Source: Pseudomonadota bacterium
Lineage (GTDB): Bacteria; Pseudomonadota; Gammaproteobacteria; Burkholderiales; Thiobacillaceae
Reading direction: 5' to 3'
DNA: 7,582 nucleotides
Assembly (NCBI GenBank): GCA_021802595.1
Contig: JAJZRT010000165.1
Location: 1-7,582 of the forward strand
In this document: positions 1-5,656 of the stretch, piece after piece
How positions within the stretch are numbered: position 1 is the first letter of the stretch
How the letters are laid out: the number at the start of each line of letters is the position of its first letter
Made by a program: the position numbers and the translations under genes
Notes under the pieces: model-generated
What the model was told of the DNA's origin: nothing
The model's input: the letters and a program-made list of their open reading frames with translations, nothing else
Database searches by the model: none

Positions 1-198
1 AGTGCCCGGGCCAGTAGGCCTTACGCGCATTGCCCGCCTCAGCCCATGGCGGGTCGCCTTCGCGCCTCATCCACGACCTGGCACGCTTCCATCAGCGCTC
101 CTAGAAGCTGCCGTTCCAAAGGCGATCTGCGCGTACATCGGCACCAGCGGCCTTTGGGACGGAGCTGATCGTTTGCACCGATTTGCAGCAACTCTACT
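1..198. other. Gene-free stretch downstream of the GlxA-type regulator
   Basis: No open frame here has a convincing start, ribosome binding site or family motif; the short frames that cross it are shadows or chance. The interval is the 3' flank of the minus-strand regulator. I see no strong hairpin with a U-tract that would serve as its terminator. Bases 143-180 resemble a segment on the opposite strand near 5455-5491, and the pair may be copies of a small interspersed repeat (see the repeat entries). Confidence 0.5.
143..180 (+). repeat. Possible interspersed repeat, copy A
   Basis: The segment begins ACCAGCGGCC, followed closely by TTTGGG, CGG and AGC. The same order of blocks occurs on the minus strand at 5491 down to about 5455, where ACCAGCGGCC is followed by TTTGGGG, CGGG and AGCAGA. 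The match is exact for 10 bases, then interrupted by small gaps. The two copies would flank the regulator-hydrolase unit in inverted orientation. The shared core is short, so chance similarity in GC-rich DNA is not excluded. Confidence 0.25.
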
Positions 199-1170
199 TT
201 ATGCTGACGCGGTCCTGAAACTCCCGCGATAATGCTGGGGCGTGACGTTGAGTCTCCGCTGAAAAGCGCTGCGCATCTGGTCGGGGCTGGCAAATCCGCA
301 GTCGAAGGCGACGACCTTGAGCGCCAGATCCGAGGCTTCCAGAAGATTACGGGCCCGGTCAAGACGGACTCCTTCAACGAACTCGTGCGGCGTGACGCTC
401 AGTTCGCGCACGAACAGCCGCGCGATGCTCCGCGGGCTGACCCCGGCCAGCTCAGCCAGACGTTCAACCGGAAAAGCCTCGCCGATATTTTCCATGACAT
501 AGGCCTGCACCTTTCCGAGCTGAGTCTCGGGATCGCCTGCAGACTGCAACAGCGGGCTGAACTGCGACTGCCCGCCCTGTCGCTGCGCCACGACCACCAG
601 CGCCTTTGCACAGGTAAGCGAAAGCGCGGCGCCGTGATCTTCGCCCACCAGGGCAAGGCTCAGGTCGATCCCCGCCGTCACGCCCGCCGAGGTCACCAGG
701 CGCCCGTCGCGCGCATGGATGCGGTCGTGCTCGACTTTGGCCTCCGGGAATTGGGTTGCCAGTTGTCCTGAGCAAAGCCAGTGCGTCGTGACGGTCCGTC
801 CATCGAGCAGACCGGCGCGGCCCAACGCGAAGGCGCCGGTGCAGATCGAGCCATAGCGTTCGGCCGCAGTGCCCCACTCCCGAAGCCATGCCGACATGGC
901 GTCGTCGTTCGGACTTTCCGCGAAGTTTGGGCTACCCGCCACCAGCACCGTGTGAAAGGCGCGTTCCGCCTGATCGAAGCTGAGATCCGCGACCATCCGC
1001 ATCCCGTTGGAACTGCGCAGCGGCTTTGTGCTGCCTGCCACCAGAATGCAGTTGTACTGGTCCTCCTCCGGCAAAAAGCTGTTGGCCGCGGCAAAGACAT
1101 CAAGAGGTCCTGCGACATCGAGCGCCTGAACGCCCTCGTGAATGACGATTACGACGTCTCTTCCTGCCAT
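199..1170 (-). CDS. GlxA-family transcriptional regulator (DJ-1/PfpI domain plus AraC-type HTH)
   Basis: This 323-residue cytosolic regulator has the usual two-domain layout and length of the GlxA/FtrA family. Residues 5-190 form a DJ-1/PfpI (class I amidotransferase-like) domain, with the nucleophile-elbow motif GSICTGAFALGRAGLL placing a cysteine at position 110. In this family the domain acts as a ligand sensor and is usually not an enzyme. Residues 218-318 form an AraC/XylS DNA-binding domain with two helix-turn-helix units: VERLAELAGVSPRSIARLF at 236-254, and a second from about 284 containing VAFDCGFASPDQMRSAF and ending NVTPQHYR. The ATG is preceded on the minus strand by GAAGGAG (1187-1181), ten bases upstream. 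It is transcribed away from a five-gene hydrolase series across a 272-base region with inverted repeats, so it most likely controls that series and perhaps itself. The family call is firm; the ligand and the sign of control (activator is usual for AraC types) are inferred. Confidence 0.93.
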   Translation of the reverse strand: MAGRDVVIVIHEGVQALDVAGPLDVFAAANSFLPEEDQYNCILVAGSTKPLRSSNGMRMVADLSFDQAERAFHTVLVAGSPNFAESPNDDAMSAWLREWGTAAERYGSICTGAFALGRAGLLDGRTVTTHWLCSGQLATQFPEAKVEHDRIHARDGRLVTSAGVTAGIDLSLALVGEDHGAALSLTCAKALVVVAQRQGGQSQFSPLLQSAGDPETQLGKVQAYVMENIGEAFPVERLAELAGVSPRSIARLFVRELSVTPHEFVEGVRLDRARNLLEASDLALKVVAFDCGFASPDQMRSAFQRRLNVTPQHYRGSFRTASA

Positions 1171-1206
1171 CGGTGCCTGTCTCCTTCGTGGTGGGCGGCG
1201 TCCGGC

Positions 1207-1218
1207 AAGTCCGGACTT
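1207..1218. promoter_or_regulatory. Palindrome AAGTCCGGACTT, candidate operator
   Basis: This is a perfect 12-base palindrome in the divergent region, 37 bases upstream of the regulator's ATG. TCCGG also occurs at 1201-1205, giving a direct repeat with the palindrome's centre. It is a plausible protein-binding site for the neighbouring GlxA-type regulator. AraC-type proteins often bind direct rather than inverted repeats, so another factor is also possible. Confidence 0.4.
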
Positions 1219-1240
1219 CAGACGGCCCAGAGGCGTCTGA
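1218..1240. promoter_or_regulatory. Inverted repeat TCAGACG-N9-CGTCTGA, candidate operator
   Basis: A 7-base inverted repeat, TCAGACG at 1218-1224 and CGTCTGA at 1234-1240, is separated by nine bases, so the half-site centres lie about one and a half helical turns apart. It abuts the palindrome at 1207-1218 and would overlap the transcription start implied by the candidate minus-strand promoter. That position would suit autoregulation of the GlxA-type gene. Confidence 0.4.
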
Positions 1241-1245
1241 GGCAG

Positions 1246-1274
1246 TTAATCGCACATGCTTGGCAGTTTTTAAA
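1246..1274 (-). promoter_or_regulatory. Weak candidate promoter for the GlxA-type regulator
   Basis: Read on the minus strand, TTTAAA (1274-1269) is followed after 17 bases by GATTAA (1251-1246). These match the sigma-70 -35 and -10 consensus at four and three of six positions. This is the most AT-rich patch of the divergent region, and transcription would start near 1240, inside the inverted repeat. The match is weak and is offered only as the best candidate. Confidence 0.22.
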
Positions 1275-1429
1275 GGTCCACCGTCATTGCTGCCACGGCA
1301 CTATGCTGCGATTGAGGATGGGCAGGGCGAAAGGCCCTCGCTGAGAGCCTTCGCCACCATCGTTTCATTCAGCGGCAAAGACCGTCGGCACTGCCCGTTT
1401 TCGGCAGCGCCGGGCTGTGCCTGCCCTAC

Positions 1430-1434
1430 AGGGA
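1430..1434 (+). promoter_or_regulatory. Ribosome binding site that decides the TTG start of the HD gene
   Basis: AGGGA, within the purine run AGGGAAAGAGA, ends eight bases before the TTG at 1443. No ATG or GTG in this frame near the start of homology has a comparable sequence, and the residues encoded upstream look non-coding. This supports TTG 1443 over the GTG at 1173. Confidence 0.6.
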
Positions 1435-1442
1435 AAGAGACA

Positions 1443-2102
1443 TTGACCCAGACCCATCACGCAGCCCCCGCCATCGCGGGCATCTCGATCCCCGATAGTG
1501 CTCTTGCCCGCGCCATCACCGAGTTTGTTCGTGATACCGAGACCGAGCTGCTCTTCAACCATTCGAGCCGCGTCTTCTTCTTCGGCACCATTGCCGGACA
1601 GCAGCGGGGCCTGACGTTCAACCCCGAGCTGCTCTACGCGGCCACCATGTTCCACGATGTCGGCCTGATGGCATCGCACAGCAGCGCCGATCTGCGCTTC
1701 GAGGTGGACGGCGCGAATGCCGCCCGCGACTTCCTGCAAAGCTACGGCCTCGACCCTTCCGACATCGAGAAGGTGTGGACCGGCATCGCGCTGCACACCA
1801 CGCCCGGCGTGCCCGAATTCATGCACCCGGTGATCGCGCTTACCACCGCGGGGGTCGAGATGGACGTGCTGGGCCTGTCCTATGACTGCTACCCCGATGC
1901 CGCCCGCGAGGCCGTGGTCGCGGCCTTTCCGCGCTCGCCGACCTTCAAGGAAGACATCATCCAAGCCTTCTACGACGGCATCAGGCACAAGCCTGACACC
2001 ACCTTCGGCAACGTCAAGGCCGACGTGATCGCCGACAAGGAGCCGCATTTCCATCGCGGCAACTTCTGCTCCGTCATCCGCTGCTCGCACTGGCACGGCT
2101 GA
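1443..2102 (+). CDS. HD-domain protein, cyanamide hydratase-like
   Basis: From the TTG at 1443 this encodes a soluble 219-residue metal-dependent HD-superfamily protein. Visible metal or active-site candidates are His40 in LLFNHSSRVFFFG, the His71-Asp72 pair in AATMFHDVGL, His118 in GIALHTT, and Asp141 in AGVEMDVLG, in the order expected of the fold. The NHS-x-R-x-x-x-FG block and the following FHDVG resemble the HD proteins typified by fungal and yeast cyanamide hydratase (Ddi2/3), which hydrate cyanamide to urea with zinc. Many bacterial relatives have no known substrate, so cyanamide is not claimed. The C-terminus (202-218) is rich in His and Cys. It is the first gene of the five-gene series, 36 bases before the next gene. 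Family confidence is high; the TTG start is probable. Confidence 0.82.
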   Translation: MTQTHHAAPAIAGISIPDSALARAITEFVRDTETELLFNHSSRVFFFGTIAGQQRGLTFNPELLYAATMFHDVGLMASHSSADLRFEVDGANAARDFLQSYGLDPSDIEKVWTGIALHTTPGVPEFMHPVIALTTAGVEMDVLGLSYDCYPDAAREAVVAAFPRSPTFKEDIIQAFYDGIRHKPDTTFGNVKADVIADKEPHFHRGNFCSVIRCSHWHG

Positions 2103-2138
2103 CACCCTTCCATCCACTTTTTTCCAAGGAGAAAGACA

Positions 2139-2816
2139 ATGACTGCATCCAACGTAATCCTTGTTCATGGCGCCTGGGCCGATGGCTCCAGCTGGGCCAA
2201 GATCATCCCGCTGCTGGCCGCCAAGGGCATGAATGTCACGGCCGTCCAGCTTCCGCTCACCAGCTTCGAAGCCGATGTTGCCGCCGTCGGCCGCGCCATC
2301 GCCCTGGCGAAGGGCGATGTGGTTCTCGTCGGGCATAGCTATGCCGGCGCCGTCATCGGCCAGGCGGGCAACGATCCGAAGGTCACGCGTCTCGTCTACA
2401 TCGACGCCTTTGCACCCGACGCGGGGGAATCCGCCGGGTCGCTGTTTGCCCAGTTCGAAACCGTCCCGCTCAATGCCGAGATCCGGCCTGATGCGGAGGG
2501 CTTCCTGTCGCTGACGTCCGAGGGCATCGCCACCCTGTTCGCCCAGGATCTCGACCCGGTCGCGCAGGCGGTGGTTCATGCCACGCAGGGCCCGATCAAC
2601 GGCGCCGCGCTGGGTGGCACGCTGACGCAGGCAGCCTGGCACGGGCGCCCGACCTTCTACCTGATCGGCACCGAGGATCTGGCGATCCTGCAGGTCGATC
2701 AGGAACGGATGGCCGAGCGCATGAATGCGACGATCCAGCGTGTCGCGTCCAGCCATGTGCCGATGCTGTCGCATCCCGAGGTCGTCACCGACTTCATCCT
2801 TCAGGCTGCTGCCTGA
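2139..2816 (+). CDS. Alpha/beta hydrolase, short esterase type
   Basis: This 225-residue protein is a compact alpha/beta hydrolase without a signal peptide. HGAWADGSSW at 10-19 is the oxyanion-hole loop after the first core strand. VVLVGHSYAGAVIG (61-74) is the nucleophile elbow with Ser67. GTEDLAI places a candidate acid at Asp180, and ASSHVPMLSHPE supplies His206. HGAW with GHSYAG and a short cap is characteristic of the EstC/plant methylesterase (salicylate-binding protein 2) branch, whose members cleave carboxylic esters. The substrate here is unknown. AAGGAG at 2126-2131 lies seven bases before the ATG, a near-ideal site. It lies 36 bases after the HD gene and 57 before a second, differently built hydrolase, so the two are probably not a recent tandem duplication. 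Confidence 0.9.
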   Translation: MTASNVILVHGAWADGSSWAKIIPLLAAKGMNVTAVQLPLTSFEADVAAVGRAIALAKGDVVLVGHSYAGAVIGQAGNDPKVTRLVYIDAFAPDAGESAGSLFAQFETVPLNAEIRPDAEGFLSLTSEGIATLFAQDLDPVAQAVVHATQGPINGAALGGTLTQAAWHGRPTFYLIGTEDLAILQVDQERMAERMNATIQRVASSHVPMLSHPEVVTDFILQAAA

Positions 2817-2873
2817 ACCACCGCCCCCCAACCATCCTGGCCGCGACCTTCGCGCCTGTCCCGGAGCAATCTC

Positions 2874-3653
2874 ATGAGCACTGCATCGAACACCATCAAG
2901 CTTCATGTCGAGGATTTCGGGACAGGCGCCCCCGCCCTCGTCTTCCTTCACTACTGGGGCGGCTCGTCGCGCACCTGGCGGCATGTCACCCAGGCGCTGG
3001 CGCCCGCCTTTCGCACCATCGCGGTCGATCAACGTGGCTGGGGCCGGTCGGACAAGCCTGTTGCAGGCTACGCCCTGTCGGATCTGGCGGATGACGCGAA
3101 ATGGCTGATCGAGAGCCTCGCCCTCGATCGCTACATTCTGGTCGGCCATTCGATGGGCGGCAAGGTCGCGCAGCTGATGGCCTCGCGCCATCCTGCCGGG
3201 CTGGCCGGGCTGGTGCTGGTCGCGCCTTCCCCGCCGTCGCCCATGGGCGTTCCGCTGGAGATCAGGCAGGGCATGGTCCAGGCCTACGACAGTCGGGACA
3301 GCATTATCGCGACCGTCCAGCAGGTGCTGGCCGACACTCCGCTTGCACCGGACGATCTGGAACAGGTCGTCACCGACAGCCTGCAGGGGGCGCCCGCGGC
3401 CAGGTCGGCGTGGCCTCTCGAAGCAAGCCAGGAGGACATCACCGCGCAGGCGGCGCAGATCCTTGTCCCCACCCTCGTCGTTTCGGGCGAGGAGGACCGG
3501 GTCGATCCGCCGGCGGTACTGCGGCAGGAGCTGATGCCGCGGATCCCGCAGGCCAGGCTGCATATCCTTCCCGGGATTGGCCACCTTTCGCCGCTGGAGG
3601 CCCCGGATGATCTGGCGGACCTGATCCGAAGCTTTGCCGCGGCGCTCATCTAA
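2874..3653 (+). CDS. Alpha/beta hydrolase, GHSMGG type
   Basis: This 259-residue cytosolic protein has the full alpha/beta hydrolase signature. HYWGGSSRTW at 26-35 is the oxyanion-hole loop. DQRGWGRSDKP at 52-62 is the classic strand-4 loop. ILVGHSMGGKVAQ at 88-100 holds the nucleophile Ser93. VVSGEEDRVDPP holds the acid (Asp208), and PGIGHLSPLEAPDDL holds His237. The layout fits the large group containing non-haem haloperoxidases, 3-oxoadipate enol-lactonase and related C-C or ester hydrolases. Nothing visible decides between these, and the oxyanion loop has HYWGG where many relatives have HGxGG. GGAG at 2863-2866 is seven bases before the ATG. The gene sits in the middle of the hydrolase series and is presumably cotranscribed. 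Confidence 0.9.
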   Translation: MSTASNTIKLHVEDFGTGAPALVFLHYWGGSSRTWRHVTQALAPAFRTIAVDQRGWGRSDKPVAGYALSDLADDAKWLIESLALDRYILVGHSMGGKVAQLMASRHPAGLAGLVLVAPSPPSPMGVPLEIRQGMVQAYDSRDSIIATVQQVLADTPLAPDDLEQVVTDSLQGAPAARSAWPLEASQEDITAQAAQILVPTLVVSGEEDRVDPPAVLRQELMPRIPQARLHILPGIGHLSPLEAPDDLADLIRSFAAALI

Positions 3654-3728
3654 CCCCGCGCGGCATCGAACCCGCGTGGCGCCAAGCGCGCACCCCTCGC
3701 GGGCAGCCCCTCACCCAAGGAAAATCCC

Positions 3729-4490
3729 ATGTTCGAGACACAGATCATCCCCATCCCGATCCTGCCGTTCGGCATGGTCAACGCGCACCTCATCCGCAGC
3801 GAGGCAGGCTGCGTTCTCATCGACGCCGGCATTCCCGGTTCGGAACGCAAGATCGGCAAGGTTCTGGCCCGGCACGGGCTGACCTTCCGCGACATCAAGC
3901 TGATCGTCGTCACCCATGCCCATACCGACCATGCAGGCAGCGCGGCCCGCCTTCGCGCGCTGTCGGGCGCCCCCATTCTCGCGCATCGCGACGATGCCGA
4001 TTTCTACAGTCGCAAGGAAAAGATGACCTACTGCACGACCAGTTGGGTGGGCAAGCTGTTCCTCAAGACGCCGGTCCCGCACGAGCCGTACGAAGGCTTC
4101 GTCCCCGACATCATGATGACCAATGGTCACACGTTCAATCTGCTCGACTTTGGGGTTGATGGGATCGTACGGCATACGGGCGGCCACACGCCGGGCTCGA
4201 TTGCGGTAGAACTGTCGTCGGAAGACGTGATGGTCGGCGACCTGATCGCCTCGGGCATCCTGATCGGAGGCCTGATCTTCAAGGGCCGCGCGATCCGGCC
4301 GCCCTTCGAGGACGACCCCGCAAAGGTGTCGCACGAACTGAGGCGCATGATCGAGAGCGGCGGCAAGCGTTTCCACATGGGCCATGGCGGCCCCCTGGAA
4401 GCCCCCGAAGTGCTGCGCCACGCCCAAACGCTCGCCAAGCTGGGCGGCGATCCCTGCGCCTCGGGCGCGTGCCATCACCACACACACTGA
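3729..4490 (+). CDS. Metallo-beta-lactamase-fold hydrolase
   Basis: This 253-residue protein carries the complete metal-binding set of the MBL superfamily: THAHTDHAG (His63, His65, Asp67, His68), GGHTPGS (His153), VGDL (Asp171) and GHGGP (His219). This predicts a dinuclear zinc or iron site hydrolysing an ester, thioester, lactone or similar bond. The opening FGMVNAHLIRS and CVLIDAG are typical of the glyoxalase II/AHL-lactonase side of the superfamily rather than true beta-lactamases, and no secretion signal is present. An unusual feature is the C-terminal tail after residue 242, CASGACHHHTH, which adds four His and two Cys beyond the fold. AAGGA at 3717-3721 lies seven bases before the ATG. 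It is the fourth gene of the series. The fold is certain; the substrate is unknown. Confidence 0.93.
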   Translation: MFETQIIPIPILPFGMVNAHLIRSEAGCVLIDAGIPGSERKIGKVLARHGLTFRDIKLIVVTHAHTDHAGSAARLRALSGAPILAHRDDADFYSRKEKMTYCTTSWVGKLFLKTPVPHEPYEGFVPDIMMTNGHTFNLLDFGVDGIVRHTGGHTPGSIAVELSSEDVMVGDLIASGILIGGLIFKGRAIRPPFEDDPAKVSHELRRMIESGGKRFHMGHGGPLEAPEVLRHAQTLAKLGGDPCASGACHHHTH

Positions 4491-4525
4491 GCACGTCAAC
4501 CACTGCCAGGACGCCCCGGCCCATC

Positions 4526-4530
4526 AAAGG
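4526..4530 (+). promoter_or_regulatory. Ribosome binding site that sets the DJ-1 gene start
   Basis: AAAGG lies nine bases before the ATG at 4540. A longer frame runs back to 4384 inside the metallohydrolase gene, but its extra residues are out-of-frame shadow of that gene. This site and the start of family similarity after it favour ATG 4540. Confidence 0.6.
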
Positions 4531-4539
4531 ATATTTCCC

Positions 4540-5292
4540 ATGAAACCCACCAATCTTCCCTCGCTCAATCACTTGCGGGCCATCGCCGCGCCCGACGGCG
4601 CAAAGCCCTTTCACGTCGGGATCCTCATCGGCCCCGGCTTCGTGCCGATGGACATGGTGGGCGTGCAAACCGTGCTGGGCCTGATGCCGGGGGTGGAAAT
4701 CCATCTCCTGTGGAAGACCGACGAGCTGGTCGAAGGCTTCCCGAACTGGTGGACCAAATCCACCACCACCTTTGCCGATTGCCCGGAAACTCTCGACGTG
4801 CTTGCCATTCCGATGCTGGCGCCTGAGGTGCAAAACGATCCCGAAGTGATCGCTTTCGTGGCGGAGAAGGGAAGAACCGCGCGCTTCAACATCGGTATCT
4901 GCAACGGCGTGCTAGTGTTTGGCGCGGCAGGCATCCTGAAAGACCGGCGCGTGACGGCCAGCCACAACGCCTTGCCGATCCTCGATCAACTGGGCGTGCG
5001 CGAGGTGATCCCGGCGGGCAATGGCGTCACGATCGATGGCAATCTCTATACCGCCGGGCCGGGCGTGGGCAGCTTCGAGGCCGCCTTCCTTGTCGTCGAG
5101 GCAGCATTCGGCCGCGTCGCCGCGCAACTGGCTGAGGTCATCATCGAATACGATCCCCACCCAATCTACGGGATGGGCGTTCCCGCCACGGCGGATCCCG
5201 CGCTGGTCTCCCAGTTCGAGGCCATCATGGAGCCGCTGGTCGTCGATTACCGTAAGGGCGCAATCGACAGTTTCACGGCCAGCGCGGTCTGA
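4540..5292 (+). CDS. DJ-1/PfpI-family protein, isonitrile hydratase-like
   Basis: This 250-residue stand-alone DJ-1/PfpI protein lacks any DNA-binding domain. PFHVGILIGPGFVPMDMVG (23-41) is the first strand and acidic turn (Asp38). FNIGICNGVLVFGAAGILK (117-134 or so) is the nucleophile elbow, with Cys121 between strand and helix. TAGPGVGSFEAAFLVVEAAFG (171-191) is the conserved late helix block. The layout resembles isonitrile hydratase (InhA) and the sensor half of GlxA regulators. InhA uses an elbow cysteine and a nearby Asp/Glu to hydrate isocyanides to formamides. An elbow of ICNG rather than the commoner ICTG, and a roughly 22-residue leader before the first strand, set it apart. It is the last gene of the series, 49 bases after the metallohydrolase gene and 29 before a strong hairpin. 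An enzyme role is likely but unproven; a protein or aldehyde repair role is the alternative. Confidence 0.87.
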   Translation: MKPTNLPSLNHLRAIAAPDGAKPFHVGILIGPGFVPMDMVGVQTVLGLMPGVEIHLLWKTDELVEGFPNWWTKSTTTFADCPETLDVLAIPMLAPEVQNDPEVIAFVAEKGRTARFNIGICNGVLVFGAAGILKDRRVTASHNALPILDQLGVREVIPAGNGVTIDGNLYTAGPGVGSFEAAFLVVEAAFGRVAAQLAEVIIEYDPHPIYGMGVPATADPALVSQFEAIMEPLVVDYRKGAIDSFTASAV

Positions 5293-5321
5293 CGCCGACC
5301 CGCAAATCGAAGGAAGACCCA

Positions 5322-5354
5322 ACTGCCTCCGGCCCGGCCTGAGCCGGAGGCAGT
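5322..5354 (+). terminator. Perfect 12-bp hairpin ending the hydrolase series
   Basis: ACTGCCTCCGGC at 5322-5333 is exactly complementary to GCCGGAGGCAGT at 5343-5354, around a nine-base loop. It begins 29 bases after the stop of the DJ-1 gene, the expected place for an operon-end structure. The following bases are CTGGCAGTGG, not a U-run, so it is not a textbook intrinsic terminator. It may act with Rho or protect the 3' end of the mRNA. Confidence 0.55.
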
Positions 5355-5454
5355 CTGGCAGTGGCTCCCCTGCCTCAGTTCCCAAACTGCCCGCTATATC
5401 AGGCTGCTTTCCCGAAAGCGGTCTGGCAAAAATCCACGTAGCATCCACGAGCGG

Positions 5455-5491
5455 CCGACAGTCTGCTCCCGGCCCCAAACTGGCCGCTGGT
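5455..5491 (-). repeat. Possible interspersed repeat, copy B
   Basis: Read on the minus strand from 5491, the sequence starts ACCAGCGGCC, followed by TTTGGGG, CGGG and AGCAGA, the same block order as 143-180 on the plus strand. Part of it also forms an inverted repeat with 5450-5456. The relation to copy A rests on one exact 10-base block plus shorter matches, so it is tentative. Confidence 0.25.
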
Positions 5492-5532
5492 AGTCATCGC
5501 ACCGGACGTTGGCACTCGCCCTGAGCCGTAGG

Positions 5533-5584
5533 GGGTGGCGCGCCCTCCCCCAATTGACCGCCACCCTGCGCCACCCCGCCACCC
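5533..5584. repeat. Cluster of CGCCACCC elements (three direct, one inverted)
   Basis: CGCCACCC occurs at 5559-5566, 5569-5576 and 5577-5584, and in inverted form (GGGTGGCG) at 5533-5540. The spacings of 10 and 8 bases between direct copies are close to one helical turn. The cluster lies about 70 to 125 bases before the integrase start. Arrays of short direct repeats next to an integrase gene are typical of arm-type sites bound by the recombinase N-terminal domain, or of excisionase sites. That role is inferred here. Confidence 0.45.
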
Positions 5585-5641
5585 CTGCCGTTCTGCCTCG
5601 CTTGCCTCGGGCGCGAATCTACGCGTCATGAGAGGTTGCGA

Positions 5642-5647
5642 GGGAGG
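5642..5647 (+). promoter_or_regulatory. Ribosome binding site that sets the integrase start
   Basis: GGGAGG lies nine bases before ATG 5657. The frame can be extended to a TTG at 5636, but that codon has a poorer upstream context, and integrase-like sequence begins with VNRLRLNEKSV after the ATG. Confidence 0.6.
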
Positions 5648-5656
5648 GTGAGTTGC

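Larger units (their letters stand above)
1171..1442. promoter_or_regulatory. Divergent intergenic control region
   Basis: These 272 bases separate the minus-strand regulator from the plus-strand hydrolase series and must hold the promoters for both. The regulator-proximal part carries two abutting inverted repeats (1207-1218 and 1218-1240). A possible minus-strand promoter lies at 1246-1274. No plus-strand sigma-70-like box pair is convincing: TTGGCA at 1260-1265 lacks a good partner at the normal distance. The distal part, about 1290-1442, would be mRNA leader and contains a small hairpin, AGGGC at 1324-1328 pairing with GCCCT at 1334-1338. A plus-strand frame runs through the region from a GTG at 1173, but it lacks a ribosome binding site and resembles no protein; I treat it as non-coding. 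Confidence 0.6.
5355..5656. other. Gene-free, repeat-rich interval upstream of the integrase
   Basis: These roughly 300 bases contain no frame with family features or a credible start. They hold a hairpin (GCTTTC at 5406-5411 with GAAAGC at 5414-5419), an inverted repeat (AGCGGCC at 5450-5456 with GGCCGCT at 5482-5488), and a cluster of CGCCACCC elements at 5533-5584. I looked for a tRNA or tmRNA 3' end, the usual target of this integrase type, and found none. The interval is a reasonable place for an attachment site and the integrase promoter, but neither could be pinpointed. Confidence 0.5.

Noticed and set aside
2..232. Plus-strand frame of 76 codons at the left edge
   Set aside because: No ribosome binding site, no recognisable motif, and it runs into the 3' end of the minus-strand regulator.
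1312..1360. TPP riboswitch-like CTGAGA next to a G-rich stem in the operon leader
   Set aside because: The downstream conserved part of the THI element (ACCTGATCTGG and its closing stem) is missing, and the operon has no thiamine genes. The match is chance.
1173..1442. N-terminal extension of the HD protein from a GTG at 1173
   Set aside because: It has no ribosome binding site, the encoded residues show no family similarity, and it would fill the whole divergent promoter region. The TTG at 1443 has a purine-rich site at the right distance.
1365..3584. Minus-strand open frame of 739 codons
   Set aside because: It lies antisense to the HD gene and both alpha/beta hydrolase genes, its translation is Arg/Gly/Asp-rich with no motif, and the plus-strand genes have complete catalytic signatures. 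It is a GC-bias shadow.
2139..3653. Tandem duplication of the two alpha/beta hydrolase genes
   Set aside because: The two proteins differ in oxyanion loop (HGAW versus HYWGG), nucleophile elbow (GHSYAG versus GHSMGG), cap region and length, so they belong to different branches of the superfamily.
3655..3703. CCCGCG/CGCGGG inverted repeat between the second hydrolase and the metallohydrolase genes
   Set aside because: A six-base GC stem across a 37-base loop in GC-rich DNA is expected by chance, and nothing else indicates a terminator or processing site there.
5355..5656. tRNA or tmRNA 3' end as the integrase target
   Set aside because: I looked for a TTCGAATC-type T-loop followed by an acceptor stem and CCA on both strands and found none.
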